A stretch of 64,000 nt of DNA, taken from contig JAZLAU010000020.1 in assembly GCA_045613305.1 (NCBI GenBank), positions 11,415 to 75,414 of the forward strand, read 5' to 3'. Numbering within the stretch: the stretch's first letter is position 1; each line of letters opens with the position of its first letter. The translations under genes and the position numbers were made by a program. The notes under the pieces are model-generated. The model had not been told where the DNA came from, ran no database searches, and was given only the letters and a program-made list of their open reading frames with translations. The stretch is from SFTJ01 sp045613305. GTDB lineage: Bacteria; Bacteroidota; Bacteroidia; Bacteroidales; Muribaculaceae. Positions 44,633 through 53,115 of the stretch are shown here, piece after piece.

Positions 44633-44658
44633 GATAAATAAGATTTTACGCAAATATA
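44603..44658. promoter_or_regulatory. Face-to-face promoters of cdd and the GH73 gene
   Basis: TATCTTTG (44603-44610, plus) and TATATTTG (44658-44651, minus) both match the -7 consensus and point at each other. The implied start sites (about 44617 plus, about 44644 minus) give 5' ends that overlap by roughly 28 bases. Neither has a clear -33 TTTG at the right distance. Confidence 0.45.
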
Positions 44659-45647
44659 TTGATATTTTTTCAATAATCATTTCGCCGAGTATCAAATGCT
44701 CGTTGTTTTTAGCAGTTTTTGCCATCGCCGCACTCCACGCACAAGGACAAATGCGCCTATCGGCAAAATACCTCAACTACATTGACCAATATAAAGAAGC
44801 AGCAATAGCCCAACAAGCCGAGCACGGCATCCCTGCCAGCATCACCTTGGCGCAAGGCCTGCTCGAAAGCCAAGCCGGCGAAAGCCGACTCGCCACCGTG
44901 GGCAACAACCACTTTGGCATTAAGTGCAACGGGTGGCAAGGCGACACTATTCGTCACGACGATGACCAACTGCAAGAATGCTTCCGAAGTTACGACTCGG
45001 CCATGCAGTCATATGCCGACCACTCGCTTTTCCTGAAAAGAAAACGCTATGAGCCGCTGTTTGAATTAGAAATCACCGACTATAAAGCATGGGCTAAGAC
45101 TCTAAAAAAATGTGGTTATGCCACCGACCCGGCATACCCCGATAAACTTATAAACATTATTGAAACCTACGAACTCTACCAATACGACGATTCGGCCTGC
45201 CAACAATTATTGGCTGACGCCACGCCACAACCGGCCACCGAAGCCACTACCGACAATCTGCTGCAGGAAGAAGAATACACCGACATGGACATTGCCGAAG
45301 AGATTGGCTCAATGCTGATTGTGAAACGCCTGTTCGGACTTTATTACGTTAGGGCACGAAAGGGCGACACTCTAAAATCAATTTCTAAAGAACTCGACGT
45401 AAGCGAGAAAAAACTTGCCAAATTTAATGACGTCGACACCAAGCACACACTCTCAAGCGGAGAGATAGTGTGGATAGAGCAAAAAGCCAAGAAATCGGCC
45501 TCTGCGGCTCAGCACACAGTGAACAATGGCGACACACTGCACAGCATTTCGCAACAATATGGCATACAACTTAAGTCACTTGCCAGCCTCAACAATATGC
45601 CTATCGACGCCGAACTAAACATAGGCGACATAATAGTACTGCAATAA
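44631..45647 (+). CDS. GH73 glucosaminidase with two LysM domains
   Basis: This predicted peptidoglycan hydrolase has 338 residues from the ATG at 44631. A hydrophobic signal region about 25-43 ends LHAQGQ and follows an unusually long basic N-terminus. The glucosaminidase domain (about 45-190) has ASITLAQGLLESQAGESRLA with the catalytic Glu, NNHFGIKC and YATDPAYPDKLINIIE. Two LysM domains follow: YYVRARKGDTLKSISKELDVS (about 235) and HTVNNGDTLHSISQQYGIQ (about 290). It is probably periplasmic. It is convergent with the DUF4249 gene, with only 10 bases between stops and no terminator visible. Confidence 0.9.
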   Translation: MINKILRKYIDIFSIIISPSIKCSLFLAVFAIAALHAQGQMRLSAKYLNYIDQYKEAAIAQQAEHGIPASITLAQGLLESQAGESRLATVGNNHFGIKCNGWQGDTIRHDDDQLQECFRSYDSAMQSYADHSLFLKRKRYEPLFELEITDYKAWAKTLKKCGYATDPAYPDKLINIIETYELYQYDDSACQQLLADATPQPATEATTDNLLQEEEYTDMDIAEEIGSMLIVKRLFGLYYVRARKGDTLKSISKELDVSEKKLAKFNDVDTKHTLSSGEIVWIEQKAKKSASAAQHTVNNGDTLHSISQQYGIQLKSLASLNNMPIDAELNIGDIIVLQ

Positions 45648-45657
45648 TAGCACCACC

Positions 45658-46632
45658 CTATTTCTCGGGGAATGAGCCTAACAAATCAATCACATCAATA
45701 ACTTGAATATGGTGAGAATAACAACCTAAAATACCCAATCCGCCATTAATGTTACCATATATTTTCAGTGGCTCTACCAACCCAAAATCTATCATTCCGC
45801 TTTGAATATTGTCTTTGCCGTTACTGTTGCACAACAAGCTAACCAAATAACTATAGTATGGCTTGGAAATGGAATAAAGTTTAAAAAAGCGCGGCAATGA
45901 TTTCCATTTGGTAACATAATCGAACCCACTATTTTGAATCACTTCTTTCACGGTTAAAGTGTATGTCTCGCCATTAATACCCACATCGGAAAAAGGCAAG
46001 CCCATTTCGGACGAAGGAGCCCAGCCGGGCACCGTGGCATTAATGGTGCGTGCAAGTTGCTGAAACACAAATTCATGCGAATAATCCTTCTGTCCCATCC
46101 AAGTGTCGATGCTTGACCCATATTGGTCATATGCAAAGAAATAGTAATTTTCCTCATCGGCATTATCAGTGAATGTCACGTAATAGGACATCATATAGTC
46201 CCTATTGCCAAAAATCTGCATAGGCCCTTTACGCTCCACGCGCACTTCTTCAATGACAGCCTGGTGCGGAACTACATCTGAAGCACTCACTTTTTTCCCA
46301 TTATAAATTGTACTTATCATAATCCTGTCGCCAGCCGACGGAGTTTCGTCAATTCTATAGCGATTGTTTTGATAGTCATAACTCATAGCCCCCTTATGGA
46401 TGTCGTTTATCCACACTTCAATGCTTAGGTCGTCAACAAAATCATATCCATTATGCACATCTGAAAAGAAATAGGGCTTTGTTACCACTACACTTATCGC
46501 TGAATCGGGGGTAACAACCGAATTTAGCGTAAGCATATTGGCAATTTCATCATCCCTAAACCCTTCGAGATTAGTTTCTTGTGAACATGCACTGCTCAAC
46601 ATTATCAATATTAATAGAAAATACTTCTTCAT
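45658..46632 (-). CDS. DUF4249 lipoprotein partner of a TonB-dependent receptor
   Basis: The 324-residue product has a lipoprotein signal (MLSSACSQE, Cys16) and a beta-rich body. Segments ANMLTLNSVVTPDSAISVVVTKPYFF, VEVWIND-type strands, MISTIYNGKKVSASDVVP and YYVTFTDNADEENYY match the DUF4249 family. DUF4249 genes are regularly next to TonB-dependent receptors in Bacteroidetes, as here with a 6-base gap. A surface or periplasmic accessory role in uptake is likely, but the ligand is unknown. A 20-base piece of this gene occurs again at 49801. Confidence 0.85.
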   Translation of the reverse strand: MKKYFLLILIMLSSACSQETNLEGFRDDEIANMLTLNSVVTPDSAISVVVTKPYFFSDVHNGYDFVDDLSIEVWINDIHKGAMSYDYQNNRYRIDETPSAGDRIMISTIYNGKKVSASDVVPHQAVIEEVRVERKGPMQIFGNRDYMMSYYVTFTDNADEENYYFFAYDQYGSSIDTWMGQKDYSHEFVFQQLARTINATVPGWAPSSEMGLPFSDVGINGETYTLTVKEVIQNSGFDYVTKWKSLPRFFKLYSISKPYYSYLVSLLCNSNGKDNIQSGMIDFGLVEPLKIYGNINGGLGILGCYSHHIQVIDVIDLLGSFPEK

Positions 46633-46638
46633 GGTTGT

Positions 46639-48858
46639 TTAAAAATGATAAGTATAAGAAACCGAGGGGATAATAGGAATTAAACTGAACGTTTTGAATG
46701 CCCTATGCCACTTGTCTAAACTTTGCCCCCATCGGTTATTAAAATTGTCTTTCTGTATTGTTATGGCATTCATATGGCAATATGCGTTATACAGGCTTAC
46801 GTTCCAAACACCCTTTCTGCCATTCTTCATATAGTTGGTGTATGAAAGTCCTAAATCCATTCTATGATAAGCAGGCAATCGCGCATTATTGCGTCCCGAT
46901 ACATATCCCACGCCAGTGAAAATGCTTCCGCTAACGCTTCCATATTCGTGTTTCGGAGCATCAGGAAACAACACCAACGACGTATCGTAGTTATATAGCG
47001 ATAGAGTAATCCTATTGCCTGTGGTATAGGTCCACGATGCCGAAGCACTCAAGCGGTCGGTAATTTCATAATTCAATGCTATGTTTATTTTATGACGATT
47101 GTCGAATTTTGCGGGAAATTTAATGCCTTGGTTTAACTCCTCAAACTTTCTCCAATTCCACATTAGCCCATACGAAACACTCCCATTTATTCGGCCTATA
47201 GTTTTAGTTAAACTAAGGTCCAATCCATAGGCCCAACCCTCACCCGATGTTAGTTTTTCGTTCCACTTGAGATTTGGATTAAGCATTGTTATTCCCTCGC
47301 GGTATTCAAGCAAATTATCAAATCGCTTATACCACAATTCTCCTACCAACAAATAACTATTTCCTAACGAGCCATAACATCCGAGTGAAAATTGATTACT
47401 CGTTAAGGGTTTAAACTCTCCCACAATTGGCTGCCACAAGTCGGTAGGAAAACTAATATGGTTGTTCGACACTTGCTGAGCGAACTGCGACATCTTCGAA
47501 TAGCCAAGTTTCACACTCACGTCGTCGGTAATGCTCAAACGCAGCGAGGCACGCGGTTCAAACATATGATAGCTCTTAAAACCCGACCAATAATTCACTT
47601 GTCGCAAACCTATGCTGGCCGAAAGCATCTTCACTGGAGTGAACGAACCTTCAACCCACAACGACATTTCATTAGCCCTAACCCTTTCACTTATGTTATT
47701 TGTTTTCGACTCTTTTCCTTTCACTATGCGTAAACTTTCGAGCCCCTCTGGAAGATAGTTGTGATTAATCCACTCTGCACCACTGCTAAACTTATAGCGC
47801 TCGTCAAACCGGTGGTTGAAGTTTATCCGCGCTCCAAAGTCCGAAATCTCGTTTTGGGTAGTTTCAAACAGCTTACCATACGACAGTTCATCAGTTACAT
47901 CGCTATGATATTCGTGCAACTGCTCATATTGCGAATTATATTTCGACCAATAAGCCACTCCCTCAAGAGATGTTTTTTGCGTCTTGTAATTCAACGTGGC
48001 ACACACTCCACTATTTCCCCATCCAAATTTGTTAGAGTTCTCTTCAAAGCCTTCTACGTCTTCGTCTGATTTTTTCTCATTAAACAACCTCTCTCCAAAT
48101 TTCAAACGGTCATTGCTATAATATGCCATAACACTCGCATTAAGCGAAGGGCTAAAACTATGGTCTATCTTCACATTTAAATCCGTAAAAGCATAACCAG
48201 CCATCGTTTTCTTGCCTTTTGACTTATCGATTGCATTCATAATGGCAAGTGTTGGCGCAGAAATGGCATCTAACCACGTACGCCTAACTCCCAAAGAAAA
48301 TCCTGTTTTATCTTTTACCAACGGCCCGCTCACAAAAGCATTACCGCATATTAATCCCAACGACAGTTCCCCAGTGTATTTATTCTTATTGGAATCACGC
48401 ATCAAGATTTCGGTTATGCTCGAAATTCGACCTCCATATTGCGAAGGAAATGAAGTCTTAAAAAAATCGGCACCGCTTATGGCCGCAACATTAAACGATG
48501 AAAATATGCCGCCCAAATGGCTCACCTGATAAAGCGGCAAACCATCAAAAAGAAACAAATTTTGGTCATCTTCACCGCCATGAACATACAAGCCAGCAAA
48601 GCCTTCCATGCCTTGCGATACTCCTGGCTGCATTTGCAACACCTTTATAACATCGGACTCTGAAAGCAGCGAGGGCATTTTGGAAAATTGCTCTTGGCTC
48701 AATTTTATGCGTCCTATGTCGGTGCTTTCTACACTTCGCCTAATGTTGCCATCAATCACTATTTCATCTAATTTCTTACTTAGAGAATCGGTCCTTTCGG
48801 TTGCTTTTGATGGTGTGAATATCAGTAAAGTTAATAATAATATGAGATATCTATTCAT
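46639..48858 (-). CDS. TonB-dependent outer-membrane receptor
   Basis: Energy-coupled outer-membrane transporter of 739 residues from the start at 48858, chosen because MNRYLILLLTLLIFTPSKA is a clear signal peptide. The plug domain begins near residue 25 and contains SESDVIKVLQMQPGVSQGMEGFAGLYVHGGEDDQNLFLFDGLPLYQVSHLGG. A barrel of repeated amphipathic strands ends ...PSVSYTYHF with terminal Phe, the BAM signal. There is no N-terminal carboxypeptidase-like domain, and SusD is absent, so it is not a classical PUL receptor. The pair partner is DUF4249 downstream. A small lipoprotein gene lies upstream, separated by a terminator. Ligand unknown. Confidence 0.9.
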   Translation of the reverse strand: MNRYLILLLTLLIFTPSKATERTDSLSKKLDEIVIDGNIRRSVESTDIGRIKLSQEQFSKMPSLLSESDVIKVLQMQPGVSQGMEGFAGLYVHGGEDDQNLFLFDGLPLYQVSHLGGIFSSFNVAAISGADFFKTSFPSQYGGRISSITEILMRDSNKNKYTGELSLGLICGNAFVSGPLVKDKTGFSLGVRRTWLDAISAPTLAIMNAIDKSKGKKTMAGYAFTDLNVKIDHSFSPSLNASVMAYYSNDRLKFGERLFNEKKSDEDVEGFEENSNKFGWGNSGVCATLNYKTQKTSLEGVAYWSKYNSQYEQLHEYHSDVTDELSYGKLFETTQNEISDFGARINFNHRFDERYKFSSGAEWINHNYLPEGLESLRIVKGKESKTNNISERVRANEMSLWVEGSFTPVKMLSASIGLRQVNYWSGFKSYHMFEPRASLRLSITDDVSVKLGYSKMSQFAQQVSNNHISFPTDLWQPIVGEFKPLTSNQFSLGCYGSLGNSYLLVGELWYKRFDNLLEYREGITMLNPNLKWNEKLTSGEGWAYGLDLSLTKTIGRINGSVSYGLMWNWRKFEELNQGIKFPAKFDNRHKINIALNYEITDRLSASASWTYTTGNRITLSLYNYDTSLVLFPDAPKHEYGSVSGSIFTGVGYVSGRNNARLPAYHRMDLGLSYTNYMKNGRKGVWNVSLYNAYCHMNAITIQKDNFNNRWGQSLDKWHRAFKTFSLIPIIPSVSYTYHF

Positions 48859-48861
48859 AGT

Positions 48862-48904
48862 TAAAAACAAAAAGTGCAGATTGGTAATGTACCAAAATCT
48901 GCAC
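48862..48904 (-). terminator. Terminator between the small lipoprotein and TonB receptor genes
   Basis: On the minus strand GTGCAGA and TCTGCAC enclose TTGGTA-CAT-TACCAA (with a two-base bulge), followed by TTTTTGTTTTT. It would uncouple most transcription of the receptor from the lipoprotein gene. Confidence 0.88.
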
Positions 48905-48934
48905 TCCATATGGCTTTTTATGATACCTGATTTC

Positions 48935-49352
48935 TTACTTTTCAGTTATAGCTACCGTAAGTAAGCCGCCCTGAACGTTTCCTTCTATCTTCACTGTTTT
49001 CTTGTTTGAAACAGTTTCGGCTGCGAAGTCATATTTATAGTTAGCAGCATCGTGTGTTAACGGCACACTCTTTATTTTCAAACTCTTGGTGTTTGGGATA
49101 ATGTTTATCACCTCAAAATCGCCAACCTTATTTTCTGCCGATGAAAACACAACTTTTGCATCTGCTTTTGTCACAGCCACTCCGTTGTATGTAGCAGCGA
49201 GTTTTGCTGTTGTTGATGTTGGTGTATAAGTGTCGCTCAAATACGATTTACGATAGTCTTCATTCGATGGCTCTCCATCGCCGCATGAACTCAACATGCA
49301 AAACATCATTAAGAAAAAAGAAAAAACATAATTTTAAACTAAGTGCTTTCAT
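48935..49352 (-). pseudogene. Small lipoprotein with apparent frameshift in the signal peptide
   Basis: The main frame (49309 down to 48935, 124 residues) starts MMFCMLSSCGDGEPSNEDY, a lipobox without a proper N-region. Just upstream, in another frame, ATG at 49352 reads MKALSLKLCFFFFL. Joining the two by one base gives a normal lipoprotein signal. The joining region is T6-C-T6-C-TT on the coding strand, so a one-base slip is plausible. The body (ATYNGVAVTKADAKVVFSS, SLKIKSVPLTHDAANYKY, VKIEGNVQGGLLTVAI) looks like a small beta-sandwich lipoprotein of Bacteroidetes (DUF4925-like, uncertain). It could be a real frameshift, a phase-variable tract or a sequencing error. Interval 49353-49837 is AT-rich with no supported gene. 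Confidence 0.55.
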
Positions 49353-49837
49353 AAATCCTTTTTTTTAAATTGTTATTGATTAATAGGAGCATGTAAGACA
49401 TAAACCCCTGAGTTTATATCTGTTATATTAATTATTCTGAATTCAACAGACGATATTTTATCATTCATCCAATACAAGACATTGTAATGATTGACATAAC
49501 AACGAACAAAACTTTAACTTTTTTCATATACTTCTATTTAATTGGTTAATAAAAAACTACTATCGTCATTGATTTTCCAAATCAATATTCTTATGTTTTT
49601 AACGACACCTACAAACCCTAATGTATCTCGTTATATCGTAATATATCGACAAGGTGATTGTATTTCAATAATTACACAAATTCCTCATCATTCTATTCTA
49701 TTTAATCGCAATTATTAATTGTGCGATTTTGGCTACAAATATAGCCACTTTACCCCCCCCCGCAAACATTTTAACCAAAAATAACCCTCCTTCGCTTTGT
49801 GTAACATAATCGAACCCACTTTTCACACATTATAAAT

Positions 49838-49874
49838 AAAAAAAGATGGCAACATCACTTTTGACGTTGCCATC
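49838..49874 (-). terminator. Terminator of the large beta-barrel gene
   Basis: On the minus strand GATGGCAAC and GTTGCCATC form a 9-bp perfect stem with a 12-base loop, followed by a T-rich tail, about 70 bases past the stop at 49943. Confidence 0.9.
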
Positions 49875-49942
49875 CACACACATGAAAATTGGTTGATAAG
49901 AAGTGTGTGCATAGTTATAATAATATGCTTTGTTTTCTTTCT

Positions 49943-52900
49943 TTAGAAACGGCCACCACGGCCGCCGCCCATGCCATGGCCACCGCCGCCACCAGGACCC
50001 ATGCCACGACCATGACCACCGCCAGGGCCCATGCCTCCGTAATCAACCGGGCCACGGTCACCTTTACCGCCAAAGGTTTGGAAACGATAAGACGCTGTCA
50101 CCAAGATGTATCGGCCAAGCGAGTTAGTCCAACTTTGTGAGGTACTTTCGCCCGATGCGCTGAAGTTGATGTTTTTGCGTTGACCAAGAATGTCATAGGC
50201 CTTTACGCCGATAGTGGCATTTTTATTTGCCAAGAATTGATATTCAAGCGATGCGTTCCAAATCCATTGACTGGTGTTATATCCTGCATCGTAACCGCTT
50301 GTAGTGGTGTAACCGATGTCGCTGTTAAGCACAAAGTCGAACAAATAGAGAGTTCCGTCGAAACGACCACCATAAGAGTGAATGTTGCGGTCGTTTTGCG
50401 AACTCAACGAGTTGCGTGATTGTTGGTAAGAATAAGTTGGACGCAAATCGAGGTCTACGATATCGGTACGGTAACTGATACCTGGCGACACATTAAGGTT
50501 AAACGAGCCCACCTTGTTCAACATGTCATCGCTCAAATATTGCAATATGCTTTGTGCGCTTGTAAGGTCGGTAGTGGTGATGTTTTTGCGACCCATATTG
50601 TAACTTTCAGAGCGGCTGTAGCCTGCATTCAAGAAACTGCGGAAGTAGAAGGCCTTATTGCTCAAAGGGAAACTAATCATACCGCCGCCTCGTGCGCTCC
50701 AGTTGCCGTCGAGGTTAGTGTAGGTGCTTGCGCTCTTACCAGTGTTTTGGTCAGAAATCGACACACGCGACACATTGTTTTGAGAGTAGTTAAATCGAGC
50801 ATTCAACATCCAAGAGCGTTGTGATTCCTGGTCAAAATCGTTAAAACGGAAATCCACGTTGTGGCTAAACGAAGCCTCAAGGTCGGGATTACCCACGCTG
50901 ATGTTCATAGGGTTGCTCACATCGGGCACAGGTTGCAATTGAGTCACCGAAGGCTGGCTTGCGCGAGCACGATAGTTTAACTGCAAACTGCGTGTCTTAG
51001 AGAACTTATATCTGAAACGAGCATAAGGAGCAGGCGCCCATAACCATGAAGTGGCAATGTTGCGTTCTGGATTAAGCAAGTCGTTGCTCTTTTGCATTGT
51101 TCCCATCAGTTGCACACCGGCATCAAGGTTATAGTTGGCATGCACTTTCTTATAGCCCACCTGAATGTCTTGGCTGAAGAATTCGTTACGGAATTGGCTA
51201 CTTTGGGTCTTGTTGAAGATGTCTAACGCCTCTTTAACGTCGTATTCGCGGTCGAGGATATCGAAAAGCATCTGTTCGTTTTCGAGCACCGAGAAGCCAA
51301 ACGATTCGCCGATGGCGCTACGCAACTGGTCGTCAGAAAGCAACGAGTGCATATATGTTGCCATATTATACTGATAATTGCCCGGAACTGTCAAATAGCG
51401 GTCATACACATTCTTGTCGCTATTGTTGAAACGATAGTTTCCGCTATAGGCAATCTGCAAGAAGTTGGCTTTTTTAACATCGCCAAGAGGTTCGGTCCAA
51501 GTTATGCGACCATTCACACCATTGCTCCAAGTGTGGTTTTTGATAAGTTGGCGAATATCTTCGTCTGCAGTAGCATCGTCTTCATATTCGTTGAGCGTGC
51601 GAGAGTTGTTGTCTTCGTGACGGTTGCTATAGTTGTAGCGCACCTGCACACTGAAACTGCGGCCCTTGCGACGCTTGAAGTTGTGGTTATAAACCAATTG
51701 TCCGCCAAATTCATAACTTGAGCCATCGTCCACGTCTTGTTCCACGCTGTTGTTGATAGGCTTAGCATCGGCAATTGTTGAGCCTGTGCGTGATTGCGAA
51801 ATAGAGTTGTCCCAACTCTTATTGAAGTTGAACGACATGTTAGGACGGAACTCAAACACATTGCAAGAATCGATTTGCCAACGCAAGCGGAAATTAGCGC
51901 CCACATTATGACGGTCGTTGTTAGAAATCGACTTTGAGTCGGTCATACGGATATAGTCGGCGTAGGCTGTTGAAGACAAGCGTTGAGTCTTATAGTCGCG
52001 TGCCGAGTGTGAATACATCACATGACCGCCCACTCGAAATTTTTCCTCATTGCCCACATTGAAGTTCACACCAAAGTTTTGGCTTGTGTTGATGCCGTTA
52101 TTGCCACCGCCGCGCGAGAATCGGGCAGCACCGCCATCGGTAAAGCCCATGTTGTTGGTGTTGTTAGCACCGCCCAAAATCGACAACTGATTGCCGTCTC
52201 TGAAATACGATGCCATGCCACGCGCACCATAACGCTTATCGGTGCCGTATCCGGCCACAACGTTACCCATCCAGCCTTGATTCATGCCTGGCTTAACGCT
52301 CAGGTTAATCACAGTTTCGTCTTCACCATCGTCAACACCGGTAAGGCGGGCAAGGTCGCTCTTGCGGTCAATAACCTGCAACTTGTTAATCATATTTGCT
52401 GGCAAGTTCTTTGTTGCCACCGTAGGGTCGTCGGCAAAGAATTCCTTGCCATCGACCAAGAACTTTGTTACCGTTTTGCCGTTAGCAGTGATTTTGCCAT
52501 CGCTACCCACTTCCACGCCAGGCAAACGCTTCAAAAGGTCTTCAACCACAGCGTTGACCTGTGTTTTATAACTATCGGCATTATATTCAATAGTGTCTTC
52601 CTTAACCACGATTTCGGTCTTCACACCCACCACGGTGGTTTCCTTAAGAAGCACCGAACTTTGTGTCATAGGCACCTCACCAAGATTCAACTTGCCACCC
52701 TTAGGAACAGTGACAGGCATAACCTTGCGCTCATAACCCAAATAAGTGACAGTTATAAGATATTTTCCTGAATTTACCGTAGGTATTTCAAAATCGCCTG
52801 TGGCCGATGTGGTAGCACCATTCACAAAGGTGCTGTCGCTATTGGCCTTCAACAAGCGCAATGTGGCGCCTTCAATAGCCGCTTTGTCGGAAGCATCCAC

Positions 52901-52987
52901 TATCTTACCAGTGATTTTTGCATTTGCCGTTAACGCAAACATCAACGCTAACGCCACGGCAAGCATTTTACATAGTTTTCTTTTCAT
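49943..52987 (-). CDS. Large outer-membrane beta-barrel protein (TonB-receptor-like) with Gly/His-rich tail
   Basis: With the start at 52987 (MKRKLCKMLAVALALMFALTANA, a clear signal peptide) the protein has 1014 residues. A carboxypeptidase-regulatory-like domain follows (KITGKIVDASDKAAIEGATLRLL, about 24-110). The plug-like part has TVVGVKTEIVVKEDTIEYNADSYKTQ and LLKRLPGVEVGSDGKITANGKTVTKFLVDGKEFF. A long barrel of the 'outer membrane protein beta-barrel family' ends YILVTASYRFQTF. Some 43 residues beyond the barrel are almost only Gly, Met, His, Arg and Pro, ending GRGGRF. The tail might bind metal. Ligand is unknown, with no SusD partner. Transcribed alone. Confidence 0.85.
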   Translation of the reverse strand: MKRKLCKMLAVALALMFALTANAKITGKIVDASDKAAIEGATLRLLKANSDSTFVNGATTSATGDFEIPTVNSGKYLITVTYLGYERKVMPVTVPKGGKLNLGEVPMTQSSVLLKETTVVGVKTEIVVKEDTIEYNADSYKTQVNAVVEDLLKRLPGVEVGSDGKITANGKTVTKFLVDGKEFFADDPTVATKNLPANMINKLQVIDRKSDLARLTGVDDGEDETVINLSVKPGMNQGWMGNVVAGYGTDKRYGARGMASYFRDGNQLSILGGANNTNNMGFTDGGAARFSRGGGNNGINTSQNFGVNFNVGNEEKFRVGGHVMYSHSARDYKTQRLSSTAYADYIRMTDSKSISNNDRHNVGANFRLRWQIDSCNVFEFRPNMSFNFNKSWDNSISQSRTGSTIADAKPINNSVEQDVDDGSSYEFGGQLVYNHNFKRRKGRSFSVQVRYNYSNRHEDNNSRTLNEYEDDATADEDIRQLIKNHTWSNGVNGRITWTEPLGDVKKANFLQIAYSGNYRFNNSDKNVYDRYLTVPGNYQYNMATYMHSLLSDDQLRSAIGESFGFSVLENEQMLFDILDREYDVKEALDIFNKTQSSQFRNEFFSQDIQVGYKKVHANYNLDAGVQLMGTMQKSNDLLNPERNIATSWLWAPAPYARFRYKFSKTRSLQLNYRARASQPSVTQLQPVPDVSNPMNISVGNPDLEASFSHNVDFRFNDFDQESQRSWMLNARFNYSQNNVSRVSISDQNTGKSASTYTNLDGNWSARGGGMISFPLSNKAFYFRSFLNAGYSRSESYNMGRKNITTTDLTSAQSILQYLSDDMLNKVGSFNLNVSPGISYRTDIVDLDLRPTYSYQQSRNSLSSQNDRNIHSYGGRFDGTLYLFDFVLNSDIGYTTTSGYDAGYNTSQWIWNASLEYQFLANKNATIGVKAYDILGQRKNINFSASGESTSQSWTNSLGRYILVTASYRFQTFGGKGDRGPVDYGGMGPGGGHGRGMGPGGGGGHGMGGGRGGRF

Positions 52988-53054
52988 TATATTCTTATTG
53001 TTTTTACTTTTTAACCTTAAAAAATTCGCTTTTTTTCGGTTTTTAGATGCAAAG

Positions 53055-53087
53055 TTCGGCATAAAGTTTAATTGTTTCCTATCTTTG
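53055..53087 (+). promoter_or_regulatory. Predicted promoter of the ABC exporter gene
   Basis: TATCTTTG (53080-53087) is a perfect -7 box. TTCG (53055-53058), 21 bases upstream, differs by one base from the -33 box. The leader would be about 20 bases. Confidence 0.55.
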
Positions 53088-53115
53088 TAGTCAGATTTTT
53101 TTAAATATTTAGACG

